Translations under genes and position numbers: made by a program
Shown: in pieces, positions 1 through 8,481 of the stretch
Layout: every line of letters starts with the position of its first letter
How positions within the stretch are numbered: the stretch's first letter is position 1
Source: Alphaproteobacteria bacterium
GTDB taxonomy: Bacteria > Pseudomonadota > Alphaproteobacteria > RF32 > CAG-239
Assembly: GCA_015062585.1 (NCBI GenBank)
Contig: SUUJ01000012.1
Coordinates: 1 to 35,729 of the forward strand
Length of the DNA stretch: 35,729 bases
Direction of reading: 5' to 3'
Notes under the pieces: generated by a model
What the model was told of the DNA's origin: nothing
Database searches by the model: none
The model's input: the letters and a program-made list of their open reading frames with translations, nothing else

Positions 1-3000
1 ATAATTTTTTGCTGAGAAAAATCGTTCGTATATGCACAGCTTCGCAATTCCCACCAATACTCTCCCTTATCATCACGATTTATCAAACCTTTTCCTCTTG
101 TTGTTTTAGATGCTATTTTTTGGAAATGTTCGTATATCGCTGGATAAGTTTCTTTAAACCAAGTTTCAGCATCAACTGTCCCTTTGTTTCTATTTGTATA
201 GCCACACTCTATATTTATCAAATATAAACCTGCAAAATCATACCCATAACGTTTAATATCTCTGCCGCGTAAAATCGGTCGTATAAGTTCAGCAGATTTT
301 GGATCTTTTGCAATCAGTTCACTTCGTGTAAGATCATCAATGATAAAAGCCTCATTACATCCTGTCTTTATGCCATAATTTATTGTTACATTCCAATCTT
401 TTAATGGTGTTCCATATTTTTCAATTTTATCCTTAATTGATTGTTCAATTGGGCTCAATATAGTCCAAGCCGATGATGTATAATTAATTGGATAAGCATT
501 TTGCTGAATATAATCGCTCATTTTTTCTCTGCGATCTTTTTTTATTAAATCACAAGATAATGTTTGATGTTTATATTCGGATTTTTCTACTATTAAAATG
601 TTAGTATCAACAGTAGCACTATCGAAAACATTCGCTCCAACATCTATTAATAACGAAGGATTGTATTTTACAAAATAAGAACGTAGCTTTTCTCCATATC
701 CAGCTCTCATCCATTTGTTAGATGTAATATAGCATAGTATTCCATCTGTTTTAAGTAGTTTAATTCCTTGTTCGTAGAACAAGCAGTATATATCTCCCAT
801 GGAATTAAATGTTTCAAATTTTGCGTTAGCATATACTTTTTGAATTGGATCTCCTTTAAAAGCTTGTAACTGTATATAAGGAGGGTTGCCAATTACAATA
901 TCAAATCCCTGAAATTTTCCATCTTCATCAAGTATTTCGGGAAATTCCAACATCCATTCCATGGAATTTTTATATATGTTTTCATCTAATAATTTTCTAT
1001 TGTCTTTAAATAAATCGTATTGGGCTGAAGATACTAATTGTGATTTTATAGCTACAATTTTATTTTTAACGTCTTGTTTTTTTAGTTTATCGCCTGTACG
1101 CTTATATTCGTTTACAGCTTGTTTGTATTCTTTAATGTCATCTCGTAATTTTTTACTTCCGTCTTGAGTGATTGATTTATTAGCTTTTATTGAATATTTA
1201 CTAATAAGGGAATTTCCTGGTTTTATGTTAATATCAATGTTCGGAAGTATTTCCATTTCATTAGAATCTTCGTGATAATATGTGTTTTTAAGAAGCTCTA
1301 TCCATAATCTAAGTTGACATATGTATACAGATTTAGGATTAATATCTACTGCAAAAAGGCAATTTTCTATAATATTTCTTTTTTCGTTAAATAGAGCTTT
1401 TTGAATTCTATGTGTTGATTTATCTTTTCGTCTATACGAGAATTGTAGGTCATCATCAAACACTATTAAAGTATCATCAAAAATTTCAATATTATTGCCA
1501 ATAAGATTTTTACCATCCCAGAGAATACCCAGAAAAGACTTAAGATAAATAAGATAATTTAATATTGATACTAAAAAGTGTCCAGAACCTACAGCAGGAT
1601 CGCATATTCTTAAGGAGTCTATAATTTCATTGTATTCTGAAATTTTATCGTGACTATATCGTCCATTTCCTTCGATATAATTTTTTACTTCTTCAATGTT
1701 TTTTAGTTTAGGAGTTATACTGTACTTTTCATTAAATTTATTTACTATGACTTTATTAATGGAGGTTTGAGCCATATATTCTGTAATGAAGCCAGGTGTA
1801 TAAAAAGATCCGTCTTTATATCCATTTAATTTTTCAAAAATTAAACCTAGTACAGCAGAATTAATAATGTCTCTGTTATCATCTTTGAATAAATCGTCAC
1901 TAATTCCAGATGAAAAGTCATAGCTATCTAAGAAATCAAGTAAATATTTTAATATTCTTTCGGAAGGTTTGTTTTTGTATTCATTCCATCTTTTTACATT
2001 GGAATGGTGGTACAGATCAATTTTACAATTATTATCAAGTGCTGCAGTGGTAAAATATTGAATTTCCATTTCACTAAGTTCAAACAGTGAACTATTTAAA
2101 TAGGGGATGTGTTTGTACTCACTATTATCTCTATTTTCAATTTTTGTTCCAAGGATGGCAAAGAACAAATGATTTAATTTATCAAAATCAGTAATTTTAT
2201 CAGATGTAATGAATTTAAAATTCTCGTCATTGTCATTAAATGTAACTAGTTGAGCTTCAAATAACTTAAGAAATAAAATTCTGTTTAGCCATGTTACTAC
2301 TAATTCAAAGGCAATATTTAATAGCTTTGTTTCGTCATAAATTGCTTTTTGTAATTTAAGTTGTCGTATTGTTTCGTTTATCAAACCATTGATGTTATCG
2401 TTTGGTTTAATTAATTTTTTGTTATTTTCATTTATTTCTTGTAAGCCTAAAATGTAAAGTAGTTCATCATAAAAATTTTTATTTAATTGATTTGAATCCT
2501 TAGGGCTGTATTCATTTAAAAGAAAATCAGGGTGAAAAAGTTTATATACATATATTATTTCTTTATCGATTTCTTCTAAATTTATATTTTCTATATTTAT
2601 TTTATCTATTTTTTTTCCAAGTTTATTTAAATCAAAACATGTATATGAAAAAGTTAATTGTTGGCGAGAAATTTCTTTTGCTAATGCATCATAAATATCT
2701 TTTGTACTTTGCAAATATAAGTCACCATTTAATCTACTAAAACATAGTTTTTCGAGTCCATTATTTAAAAATTCAGAAGCATTAAAAATAAAATAAGAGA
2801 ATCCATCCGTTATTAAAATATGTTTAACAAAGTAATTACTTTTATATTTTTCGTCATAAAAATATTTTATAGCTTCGTGTAGAGCTTTTTTATTCATGTT
2901 ATTTGAAGTAATCATTTCAGATTTATTAGAAGGCTTCTTAAATTCCATAATTACTTCAAGGTTTTCATTTTTTTTAATGGCATAATCAATTTTTTCAAAT

Positions 3001-3230
3001 GTATTGACTTGTACATTTTTATGAGAGTTATAGAATGTTTCTTTTAGAAAATCGGTAAATAGGTTTTTTATATTATCTTCTGATGCATTGTTTTGTGAAG
3101 CTTCAACAATTTTGTAATATGTGTTTTTTAAATTTTCTATATATTTTTTAAATTCGGCTTTTCCTACTTTTTTACTAATGTAAGATTTTTGTTTTATTTT
3201 TAAATATTCTCGTAATGAAATATATGCCAT
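1..3230 (-). CDS. Eco57I-like type IIG restriction-modification enzyme (3' end cut by the window)
   Basis: Fused endonuclease/N6-adenine methyltransferase; I read an open frame of 1,076 codons on the minus strand that runs off the window at position 1. The ATG at 3230 follows a GGAG seven bases upstream. Residues 82-98 carry a PD-(D/E)xK-type signature (D82, then E96-F-K98). Methyltransferase motif I (DPAVGSGHF) starts near residue 544 and motif IV (NPPY) is at 782-785; the frame checked at four distant points is consistent, so no net frameshift is present. After NPPY comes the region expected to hold the TaqI-like target recognition domain, with its C-terminus missing here. The protein should methylate adenine and cut DNA in one polypeptide, with recognition by its own C-terminal domain. 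It lies in the same direction as the metallophosphoesterase operon, 140 bp downstream of it. The recognition sequence cannot be read from the gene. Confidence 0.9.
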   Translation of the reverse strand, partial: MAYISLREYLKIKQKSYISKKVGKAEFKKYIENLKNTYYKIVEASQNNASEDNIKNLFTDFLKETFYNSHKNVQVNTFEKIDYAIKKNENLEVIMEFKKPSNKSEMITSNNMNKKALHEAIKYFYDEKYKSNYFVKHILITDGFSYFIFNASEFLNNGLEKLCFSRLNGDLYLQSTKDIYDALAKEISRQQLTFSYTCFDLNKLGKKIDKINIENINLEEIDKEIIYVYKLFHPDFLLNEYSPKDSNQLNKNFYDELLYILGLQEINENNKKLIKPNDNINGLINETIRQLKLQKAIYDETKLLNIAFELVVTWLNRILFLKLFEAQLVTFNDNDENFKFITSDKITDFDKLNHLFFAILGTKIENRDNSEYKHIPYLNSSLFELSEMEIQYFTTAALDNNCKIDLYHHSNVKRWNEYKNKPSERILKYLLDFLDSYDFSSGISDDLFKDDNRDIINSAVLGLIFEKLNGYKDGSFYTPGFITEYMAQTSINKVIVNKFNEKYSITPKLKNIEEVKNYIEGNGRYSHDKISEYNEIIDSLRICDPAVGSGHFLVSILNYLIYLKSFLGILWDGKNLIGNNIEIFDDTLIVFDDDLQFSYRRKDKSTHRIQKALFNEKRNIIENCLFAVDINPKSVYICQLRLWIELLKNTYYHEDSNEMEILPNIDINIKPGNSLISKYSIKANKSITQDGSKKLRDDIKEYKQAVNEYKRTGDKLKKQDVKNKIVAIKSQLVSSAQYDLFKDNRKLLDENIYKNSMEWMLEFPEILDEDGKFQGFDIVIGNPPYIQLQAFKGDPIQKVYANAKFETFNSMGDIYCLFYEQGIKLLKTDGILCYITSNKWMRAGYGEKLRSYFVKYNPSLLIDVGANVFDSATVDTNILIVEKSEYKHQTLSCDLIKKDRREKMSDYIQQNAYPINYTSSAWTILSPIEQSIKDKIEKYGTPLKDWNVTINYGIKTGCNEAFIIDDLTRSELIAKDPKSAELIRPILRGRDIKRYGYDFAGLYLINIECGYTNRNKGTVDAETWFKETYPAIYEHFQKIASKTTRGKGLINRDDKGEYWWELRSCAYTNDFSQQKI

Positions 3231-3371
3231 CGGATGCTCCTAATATAAAAATCCTCAAGCATAATACATGATAATATTAACTATTGCAAGCATTGTATCT
3301 AATTTATACTGTATTGTTTTTACATATAAAAACAACAAATATGATTTTTGTATTTTAATCATATAGTTGGA

Positions 3372-4175
3372 TTAAATCTCTATTACAAAATCTTTTTTGA
3401 AACCGCTTTTTTCACTATATTTAGCATATCCTCTAGGATTGCAGACGATACGGCAGTCTCCGATTTTATAGTCGCAGAAAGTATGAATATGACCATGGCA
3501 CCAAAGTTTTATATTTGGACGATCTAATATAAAATCTTCAAGGCTGCTTGCATAACAAGGTGTTGATTCACTATTCAGGTACATTAAAGGTACCGATTTT
3601 GCACTTGGTGCATGATGTGTAACTACAACAATTTTTTTGTTAGGAAATAGGGCGCAAACTTTATCAATGGTTGATAATGTCTCCTTAAACATCTCAACAC
3701 AGTCTTCAGGGTGTAAATGACGTAGATCTTCAGGTCGTTCTTTTTCTATGCAAAGGCTCGTGTTTATTTTACCGAATCGATAATCATTAAGAGATCTCGT
3801 TGCATACCACATGTACAAATCAGGATTGTTTTTATCTAGAACTTTATAGTCTGTCCAAAGAGTTCCACCTACAAAAACTACATCATCAATAACTTTATAG
3901 CTGTTATTTAGAAAAGAAAGGTTTGCATCTAGAGGATAATGTTTTTCATATTGATGTAAAAAATATTGTAGAGAGTGTTTGCTTTCATTATATACAATGT
4001 GATTTCCAGCAACAAATACTCCATTTTTTATATATCTGTTTAGCCATCTTGTTGTTTTGTTAAAATATGCGCCTATATCTCCACAAATAACAGTAAAAGT
4101 CTCCGTATCCGTTAATCGGAATGGATAACCAACATTAACATCTATATGTAAATCTGAAATAATTCTTATTTTCAT
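3372..4175 (-). CDS. Calcineurin-like metallophosphoesterase
   Basis: A 267-residue cytoplasmic metal-dependent phosphoesterase. The full set of family motifs is visible in order: SDLHID (Asp8, His10) at the N-terminus, CGDIG near residue 32, AGNH near 57, VVTHHAPS in the second half, and CHGHIHT near the C-terminus. These residues bind the two metals and the phosphate. Substrate is unknown; the family includes nucleases, cyclic-nucleotide phosphodiesterases and protein phosphatases. The ATG overlaps the TGA of the preceding 40-codon ORF by four bases (ATGA), so it is the last gene of a translationally coupled operon with the serine recombinase and two ParB-like genes. The phosphoesterase could be a nucleic acid processing partner or simply cargo. 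Confidence 0.85.
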   Translation of the reverse strand: MKIRIISDLHIDVNVGYPFRLTDTETFTVICGDIGAYFNKTTRWLNRYIKNGVFVAGNHIVYNESKHSLQYFLHQYEKHYPLDANLSFLNNSYKVIDDVVFVGGTLWTDYKVLDKNNPDLYMWYATRSLNDYRFGKINTSLCIEKERPEDLRHLHPEDCVEMFKETLSTIDKVCALFPNKKIVVVTHHAPSAKSVPLMYLNSESTPCYASSLEDFILDRPNIKLWCHGHIHTFCDYKIGDCRIVCNPRGYAKYSEKSGFKKDFVIEI

Positions 4176-4294
4176 TGTGTTTTTACAATCCTATCGTTTT
4201 TATTTACAATATCTGTCTTAACGTTATAAAGGTTATGTTTCGAGTAAATAATTCCTATATCCCCTGATAAGTCATATAAAAGCTCTCTAAACAT
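4172..4294 (-). CDS. Small ORF (40 residues) between repB-like gene and phosphoesterase
   Basis: An ORF of 40 codons plus stop, beginning MFRELLYDLSGDIGIIY and ending in a basic polar tail. Its ATG shares a base with the TAA of the upstream RepB-like gene (TAATG) and its TGA overlaps the ATG of the metallophosphoesterase (ATGA). This arrangement exactly fills the gap between two coupled genes, which is the main reason to believe it is translated. It resembles nothing I recognise: no signal peptide, no transmembrane segment, no cysteines. It may be a real micro-protein, or only a coupling ORF that carries ribosomes to the phosphoesterase start. Confidence 0.55.
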   Translation of the reverse strand: MFRELLYDLSGDIGIIYSKHNLYNVKTDIVNKNDRIVKTQ

Positions 4295-5184
4295 TAAAAA
4301 AGCCTTTCATTGGTAGTATTAATACTGTCAAGCTCAACAATTCTTTCAAATTGTTGGAAGATATCATATTCATTACCTCTTAGGTAACTGCAAACACGTT
4401 CATTACCTAGTATTTTCCTAATATATCCTTTTACAAGAGTGAGGTTTAGCACATCAATTCCGTACTTATCCTCCATTAGTTTATATTCTCCTTGAACTTT
4501 TGATACCTCATTTTCTAAACGACCAAGTTTCTCAACGTCTAGAGTGTTAGCTCTCTTTATTGGATTAATAAGTTGTTTATCAGAGCTTGCAAGCCAAATG
4601 GAACGTGCAAATTTTGCACTATAGTTATTCATATCATTCATGAGATTTGCAGCTTCTACTTGTCTTTGAGGTCTCATTTTTCTTAAATATCTAAAAACTC
4701 CTTCCGTAGTAGCTTTATCTTTTAGAAGTTCCACAACTTCAGGATCGATGCCATCAAGCAAATTTTTCTTACGCATAATATTTTCCACTTCCATATCAAG
4801 TACTTTTGCAAGTCTATCTACGGAAACTCCACGTTCAATAGCCTTTACAATCATTCTATGTTCTTGAATATTTGTTAGACGATTAACGTGTTTATTATAA
4901 GTGAAAGCCTCGTCATCTGTTGAAAGAAGGCATTTTACTTGATGAATGTTCAATTTTTTTAGAGCACTAACTCGAAGATGACCATCTAATAAAAGATATC
5001 GTCCATTTTTACATGTTACAACTGGTGGTTCAATTATGCCAATTTCTTCAATGGAGCTGACAATGACCTTAAATTTTCTACTATTTAATAAGTGAGCATT
5101 GATGTCTTTGGAATATACAATATTTTTTACATCAATGTTTACTATCTCTTTTTCAAAAGCTGGATGTAATACTTCATCAAACAT
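4294..5184 (-). CDS. ParB/RepB-family protein with RepB-like C-terminal region
   Basis: 296 residues. The N-terminal part has the ParB/Srx fold signature LLDGHLRVSALKKL (about residues 65-80), followed by a helix-turn-helix segment (GVSVDRLAKVLDMEVENIMRKK) and a C-terminal region with the PEVVELLKD...VFRYLRKMRPQRQVEAA pattern that I associate with the RepB plasmid-partition family. Its ATG lies inside the end of the upstream ParB-like gene (8-bp overlap). No ParA ATPase is next to it, so ordinary plasmid partition is not supported by the context. With the recombinase it forms a three-gene group I recall from alphaproteobacterial mobile elements; a role in recombination control, excision or stability of the element is inference. 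Confidence 0.8.
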   Translation of the reverse strand: MFDEVLHPAFEKEIVNIDVKNIVYSKDINAHLLNSRKFKVIVSSIEEIGIIEPPVVTCKNGRYLLLDGHLRVSALKKLNIHQVKCLLSTDDEAFTYNKHVNRLTNIQEHRMIVKAIERGVSVDRLAKVLDMEVENIMRKKNLLDGIDPEVVELLKDKATTEGVFRYLRKMRPQRQVEAANLMNDMNNYSAKFARSIWLASSDKQLINPIKRANTLDVEKLGRLENEVSKVQGEYKLMEDKYGIDVLNLTLVKGYIRKILGNERVCSYLRGNEYDIFQQFERIVELDSINTTNERLF

Positions 5185-6049
5185 CGATATTTACCTTTTC
5201 TGAAATAAATTGGGGAACCTTTTCTAGAGCTTCAGCTTTCAAAAGAGTGGTGAAATTTGGCTCAGATAATAATTTTCTAAAACTTTCAATAAGGAAAATT
5301 AGTGTGCTTTCAACTTTATCTGCTTTTCTAATTAGGAGCATTTTTTTGCTAATTTCTTGTTCATATATTTTATTTAAGTCGGCCGGAGATAGAGGTTTTT
5401 GTGAAGCTCTACTACCAGGACGGAAGTTTTTGCCACTTTTCTTTCTTGTCTCAATAATCTTTTTAATTTGATTTATTTTATTTCCTTTAATGAGATTTTG
5501 CTCATAAGCATCTTGTAATACTCGTTGAACTTCGCTGTCAGGAGTTTCAATAATTTGAATTGCAACATTGAGAGGGATTTTGTTAGCTGCAACAGCATTA
5601 ACTAAACGTTCTTCGCCATTGTTTATTAATTTGATAATTTGTCTCATATATTCTTTACCTAAGCCAATTTTTTCAGCAATATCCTCTGCTGAATACCCTG
5701 AATCGTACAGACGTTTAACACTTTTGAATAGTTCATAAGGTTGGTAGTTCTTTCTAGCAATGTTCTCAACTAGGCTCATAATAAGCGAATCTTCTTCGCT
5801 TGCATCAATAATGATAGCTGGGATGGTTTTCTGATTATTTGCCATATAAGCTTCTAAACGTCCTTGACCGCATACCAAATCATACTCGAACCCATCTTGT
5901 GGAACTTCTTTGCGAGATATAGTTATTGGTCTTTTTAGGCCAACATCTTTTATGTTTTGCCTTATTTCACTTGCAATTTGCTTATTTCGTTCACGTGGAT
6001 TTAATATAAATATCTTACTTATTTCAACATCACATACTTCTGTACTCAT
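5177..6049 (-). CDS. ParB N-terminal-domain protein
   Basis: 290 residues from the chosen ATG at 6049. This start overlaps the recombinase TGA (ATGA) and is preceded by GGGAG about nine bases upstream; a farther in-frame ATG at 6076 would lie 31 bp inside the recombinase gene and lacks this support. The N-terminal half has the ParB nuclease-like domain: NPRERN, VCGQGRLEAY (box with Gly-x-Gly-Arg), IMSLVENIARKN (ParB box II), then a helix-turn-helix (SAEDIAEKIGLGKEYMRQII). The C-terminal 100 residues are basic and poorly conserved. Likely DNA-binding; CTP hydrolysis is possible because the ParB box residues are present, but is not shown. Second gene of the recombinase operon. Confidence 0.82.
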   Translation of the reverse strand: MSTEVCDVEISKIFILNPRERNKQIASEIRQNIKDVGLKRPITISRKEVPQDGFEYDLVCGQGRLEAYMANNQKTIPAIIIDASEEDSLIMSLVENIARKNYQPYELFKSVKRLYDSGYSAEDIAEKIGLGKEYMRQIIKLINNGEERLVNAVAANKIPLNVAIQIIETPDSEVQRVLQDAYEQNLIKGNKINQIKKIIETRKKSGKNFRPGSRASQKPLSPADLNKIYEQEISKKMLLIRKADKVESTLIFLIESFRKLLSEPNFTTLLKAEALEKVPQFISEKVNIDV

Positions 6050-7596
6050 CTGCGCAACTCCCTGATAGATATACATTTTGCCATTTCGTAAAGGTAATCA
6101 AGATTTTCAAAACGGTAGGAATCAAGCAGATCTGTGTTTTGTTCATCTAGTTTTATATTTGGAATTTTAAAATCAAGCGCTGGTAGGAGATAGTAATCTA
6201 GTACCATTTTGTTATCAGCTTTCATTCTTACAGCAATTGTTATGTCTGGATTAAGAATTGTATCAAATCTAACTTTCCATCTATATTTGCCATTGTTTAG
6301 AGCATTGCATCTACTAATAACTAGAGATGCTGAGAACATATCATTTACCATTAATAGATTTTGAGCTTCGTTTAATTTTATCTCTGCTCCACAGTCTATT
6401 AAACTTTGAATTGTATTCTGTATTGTATCCTGATGTAATTCACGCAAATATTTATTAACTTCTAGGTATTTATAATCTCTTCCAGGATCAAAGCCAATGA
6501 GTTGATATGCTCTGATTAATCCACCAAAACGTCCGGAATAGGCAGCACTTGATGGCATATCTTCGGCTTCATCAATAACCATAGCAGATAAATAGCCGAT
6601 TTTATTCTGTAGTTTCTTTAATTTCTCAAGCATCTCCTCATCGCTTAATTTTCTACAGCGAGCGGCAAATATACCTTTGGCCATAAAAAATAAGCTTGGA
6701 TCAACAATCCCTTCAAAAGCATTGTTTTTTCTGATCCACATTTCTTCTGGATTACGAACGCGTCTAATCTTTAGCTTATAAGAAATACGATTAAAAATAT
6801 TGTTGCCGATATATTTTTCATTACTGAGAACTTCTCTAACTGTACTTCTATTCCATTCTTTTCCTAAATCTGTTTTAATCCCCAGTCTATTAAGCTCATC
6901 AGCAATTTGAACTTCATTTTTTCCATCATATACAAAAGATTTATACATCCACCTTACAGTTTCTTGTTCATCTTCAGGTCCAGGAACTAAGATAACTCTG
7001 TCTGTTGCAATACTTTTATGTTCTCCTCGAGCTAATACACCTTTGTGATTGCCATGTTCGTCAATCAGCATTCTTCTTAAACCGAAGCCAGCTGGACCAC
7101 CTTGTTTGTATCCTAATGTTATAAGACGAGATTGACCTGTAAATACTTTTCCTGACAGTTCTCTACTATATTCAGCGGCCATTGTGCGTTTTACACCTTT
7201 TACAATGGTTGAAATAGGGCTATCATCATTTGCAAACTGTTCTGCGCAATATTGAACACGAACTCCGGCGCGTTTACAGATGAATTCATAATAAGCACTT
7301 TCATCAGCATCTTGGAAACGTCCCCAACGTGTTACGTCAAGAACAAGAATAGCTTTATATTGCTTAGTTCTGCTTTCTACATCGTGTATCATTCTTTGCA
7401 GAGATGCTCTTCCAGCTATATTTAGTCCGCTTTTGCCTTCATCTGAATATATTTCAATGATATCGTAGTTGTTTTTTTCTGCATACTCTCGTATAGCAGC
7501 CAATTGGTTTTCCGGAGAATACTTTTGGTGCTCCGTTGACATGCGTACATATGCCGCCGCTTTTATTTTCTCCTTAGTCGTTTCTGTCATTAACAT
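6046..7596 (-). CDS. Large serine recombinase (site-specific integrase)
   Basis: 516-residue serine recombinase of the large subfamily. The resolvase-type catalytic domain is at the N-terminus: YVRMSTEHQ with nucleophile Ser20, SDEGKSG, LVLDVTRWGRF (catalytic arginines), and EYSRELSGKV leading into the long helix. A recombinase domain follows (GYKQGGPAGFGLRR; YIGNNIFNR near residue 270). The usual zinc ribbon CxxC is not obvious; the C-terminal 200 residues are instead a region shared with recombinases found next to ParB-like genes. A second ATG two codons downstream (7590) is an alternative start. It should cut and join DNA through a phosphoserine link, and likely moves the island. It heads a coupled operon and is divergent from a winged-helix regulator. 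Confidence 0.92.
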   Translation of the reverse strand: MLMTETTKEKIKAAAYVRMSTEHQKYSPENQLAAIREYAEKNNYDIIEIYSDEGKSGLNIAGRASLQRMIHDVESRTKQYKAILVLDVTRWGRFQDADESAYYEFICKRAGVRVQYCAEQFANDDSPISTIVKGVKRTMAAEYSRELSGKVFTGQSRLITLGYKQGGPAGFGLRRMLIDEHGNHKGVLARGEHKSIATDRVILVPGPEDEQETVRWMYKSFVYDGKNEVQIADELNRLGIKTDLGKEWNRSTVREVLSNEKYIGNNIFNRISYKLKIRRVRNPEEMWIRKNNAFEGIVDPSLFFMAKGIFAARCRKLSDEEMLEKLKKLQNKIGYLSAMVIDEAEDMPSSAAYSGRFGGLIRAYQLIGFDPGRDYKYLEVNKYLRELHQDTIQNTIQSLIDCGAEIKLNEAQNLLMVNDMFSASLVISRCNALNNGKYRWKVRFDTILNPDITIAVRMKADNKMVLDYYLLPALDFKIPNIKLDEQNTDLLDSYRFENLDYLYEMAKCISIRELRR

Positions 7597-7626
7597 TACT
7601 GATCTCTTTTGTATTAAAGTTATCCA

Positions 7627-7641
7627 ATGGCATTATACCAT
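7627..7641. promoter_or_regulatory. Recombinase promoter -10 with overlapping inverted repeat
   Basis: On the minus strand TATAAT (plus positions 7632-7637) sits about 35 bp upstream of the recombinase start. It is flanked by an inverted repeat ATGG-N7-CCAT, so a dimeric regulator bound here would cover the -10. The divergent winged-helix protein at 7673 is the obvious candidate, but this is inference. The -35 is weak (TTAACA with a 15-bp spacer is the best match). Confidence 0.4.
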
Positions 7642-7672
7642 CTCTTTCTAATTGTTAATGAAAGGAAATCAA

Positions 7673-8167
7673 ATGTCTAATAGTAAAGAACACCAGAAGT
7701 GGTGTAAAAATAAACTTGATATAATTGTTTTTACTGATAATCGAGATTTGTCTCAAGGGTTAGTTGAACAACTACGAGAACACTATAAACGCAATGTTTC
7801 TAAACGAGTTGCTCATAGTCTTGATATGAACCTTTGTACTGTAAGAAACTGGTTTTATAAGGATACTGGGTTAAAAGCTTATGACTTACTTAAACTCCTA
7901 GATAATTATGAGTTTATTCGTGATTATTTAGGATTTAAGAAAACTGTTATGAATAAACGAATAACAGGAAAGAAACACAGGGAAGAAGTACGAAAAAAAA
8001 TACTGCAACTTCTTTCAAAACATCCTAATATGACAATGAAAGAATTAGCTTTGGTTCTTGAAGTTAGTCCAAAATCAGTTGAATGGAGATTATATCAATT
8101 GGTCAAGGAAAAGAAACTTCAACGAATTGGTGCTACTAAAAATGGTATTTGGGTGGTACGGAAGTGA
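7673..8167 (+). CDS. Winged-helix DNA-binding regulator
   Basis: 164 residues from the ATG at 7673, chosen because AAGGAA lies six bases upstream; an in-frame ATG at 7652 has no ribosome binding site. Two DNA-binding parts are visible. The N-terminal half has a helix-turn-helix (SKRVAHSLDMNLCTVRNWF). The C-terminal 60 residues are a winged helix (VRKKILQLLSKHP, MTMKELALVLEVSPKSVEWRLYQL, followed by the wing KLQRIGATKNGIWVV). Divergent from the recombinase with a 76-bp shared upstream region, so it may control that operon. No ligand domain is seen. Confidence 0.7.
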   Translation: MSNSKEHQKWCKNKLDIIVFTDNRDLSQGLVEQLREHYKRNVSKRVAHSLDMNLCTVRNWFYKDTGLKAYDLLKLLDNYEFIRDYLGFKKTVMNKRITGKKHREEVRKKILQLLSKHPNMTMKELALVLEVSPKSVEWRLYQLVKEKKLQRIGATKNGIWVVRK

Positions 8168-8212
8168 AATCCTTGTTGAAATTTTAAAAATATTATTCTA
8201 TAGTGGTCAAAG

Positions 8213-8477
8213 GTTCAGATTTTAATCTGAGCTTAGCACCAAAAAAGTGGTGCGGAGGTCGTAAGAAGCCTTTCCTTATGCGGTGATGGATATACACCGA
8301 TAGAATTGCTACATACAAGATGTGTGTAGTTATGACTATATCCCCGATACATAGCAATATGGTCGGGGAGCTTTTAGCGTATAAAATAGGAGTTCTCGGA
8401 CTTTGAAGGCTAAAAGGATCAACTCATAAGGATGATTTCTTAACTCTCCGGCCACCTTAATTAAAAGGTGGTTTTTT
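8213..8477 (+). ncRNA. Candidate structured RNA of about 265 nt ending in a terminator
   Basis: This gap between two genes is full of nested complementary arms. Stems seen: 8213-8220/8225-8232; GCACCA 8236-8241 with TGGTGC 8248-8253; CGGTG 8281-8285 with CACCG 8295-8299; CTACATAC 8309-8316 with GTGTGTAG 8322-8329 (8 bp, 5-nt loop); CCCCGA 8342-8347 with TCGGGG 8363-8368; CTTTTAGC 8371-8378 with GCTAAAAG 8409-8416. The loop of the CGGTG hairpin contains GGATATA (8288-8294), which can pair with TATATCC (8337-8343), giving a possible pseudoknot. The region ends with a rho-independent terminator. It does not match RNase P, tmRNA, SRP or 6S RNA as I know them. It could be a free small RNA or a leader controlling the PLD gene. 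Confidence 0.55.
8452..8477 (+). terminator. Intrinsic terminator / attenuator before the PLD nuclease gene
   Basis: CCACCTT, six-base loop, AAGGTGG, then six T. The 3' arm AAGGTGG is also the best Shine-Dalgarno for the following gene (GTG at 8482, about ten bases away). The same hairpin would therefore both end transcription and hide the ribosome binding site. Confidence 0.75.
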
Positions 8478-8481
8478 ATTT

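Noticed and set aside
4294..6049. Plasmid partition locus (parABS)
   Set aside because: Two ParB-like proteins but no ParA ATPase, no repC-like initiator and no origin seen; the recombinase context is stronger.
8213..8477. tmRNA, RNase P RNA, SRP RNA or 6S RNA
   Set aside because: No tag-peptide frame, T-loop, RNase P or SRP signature motifs were found in this stretch.
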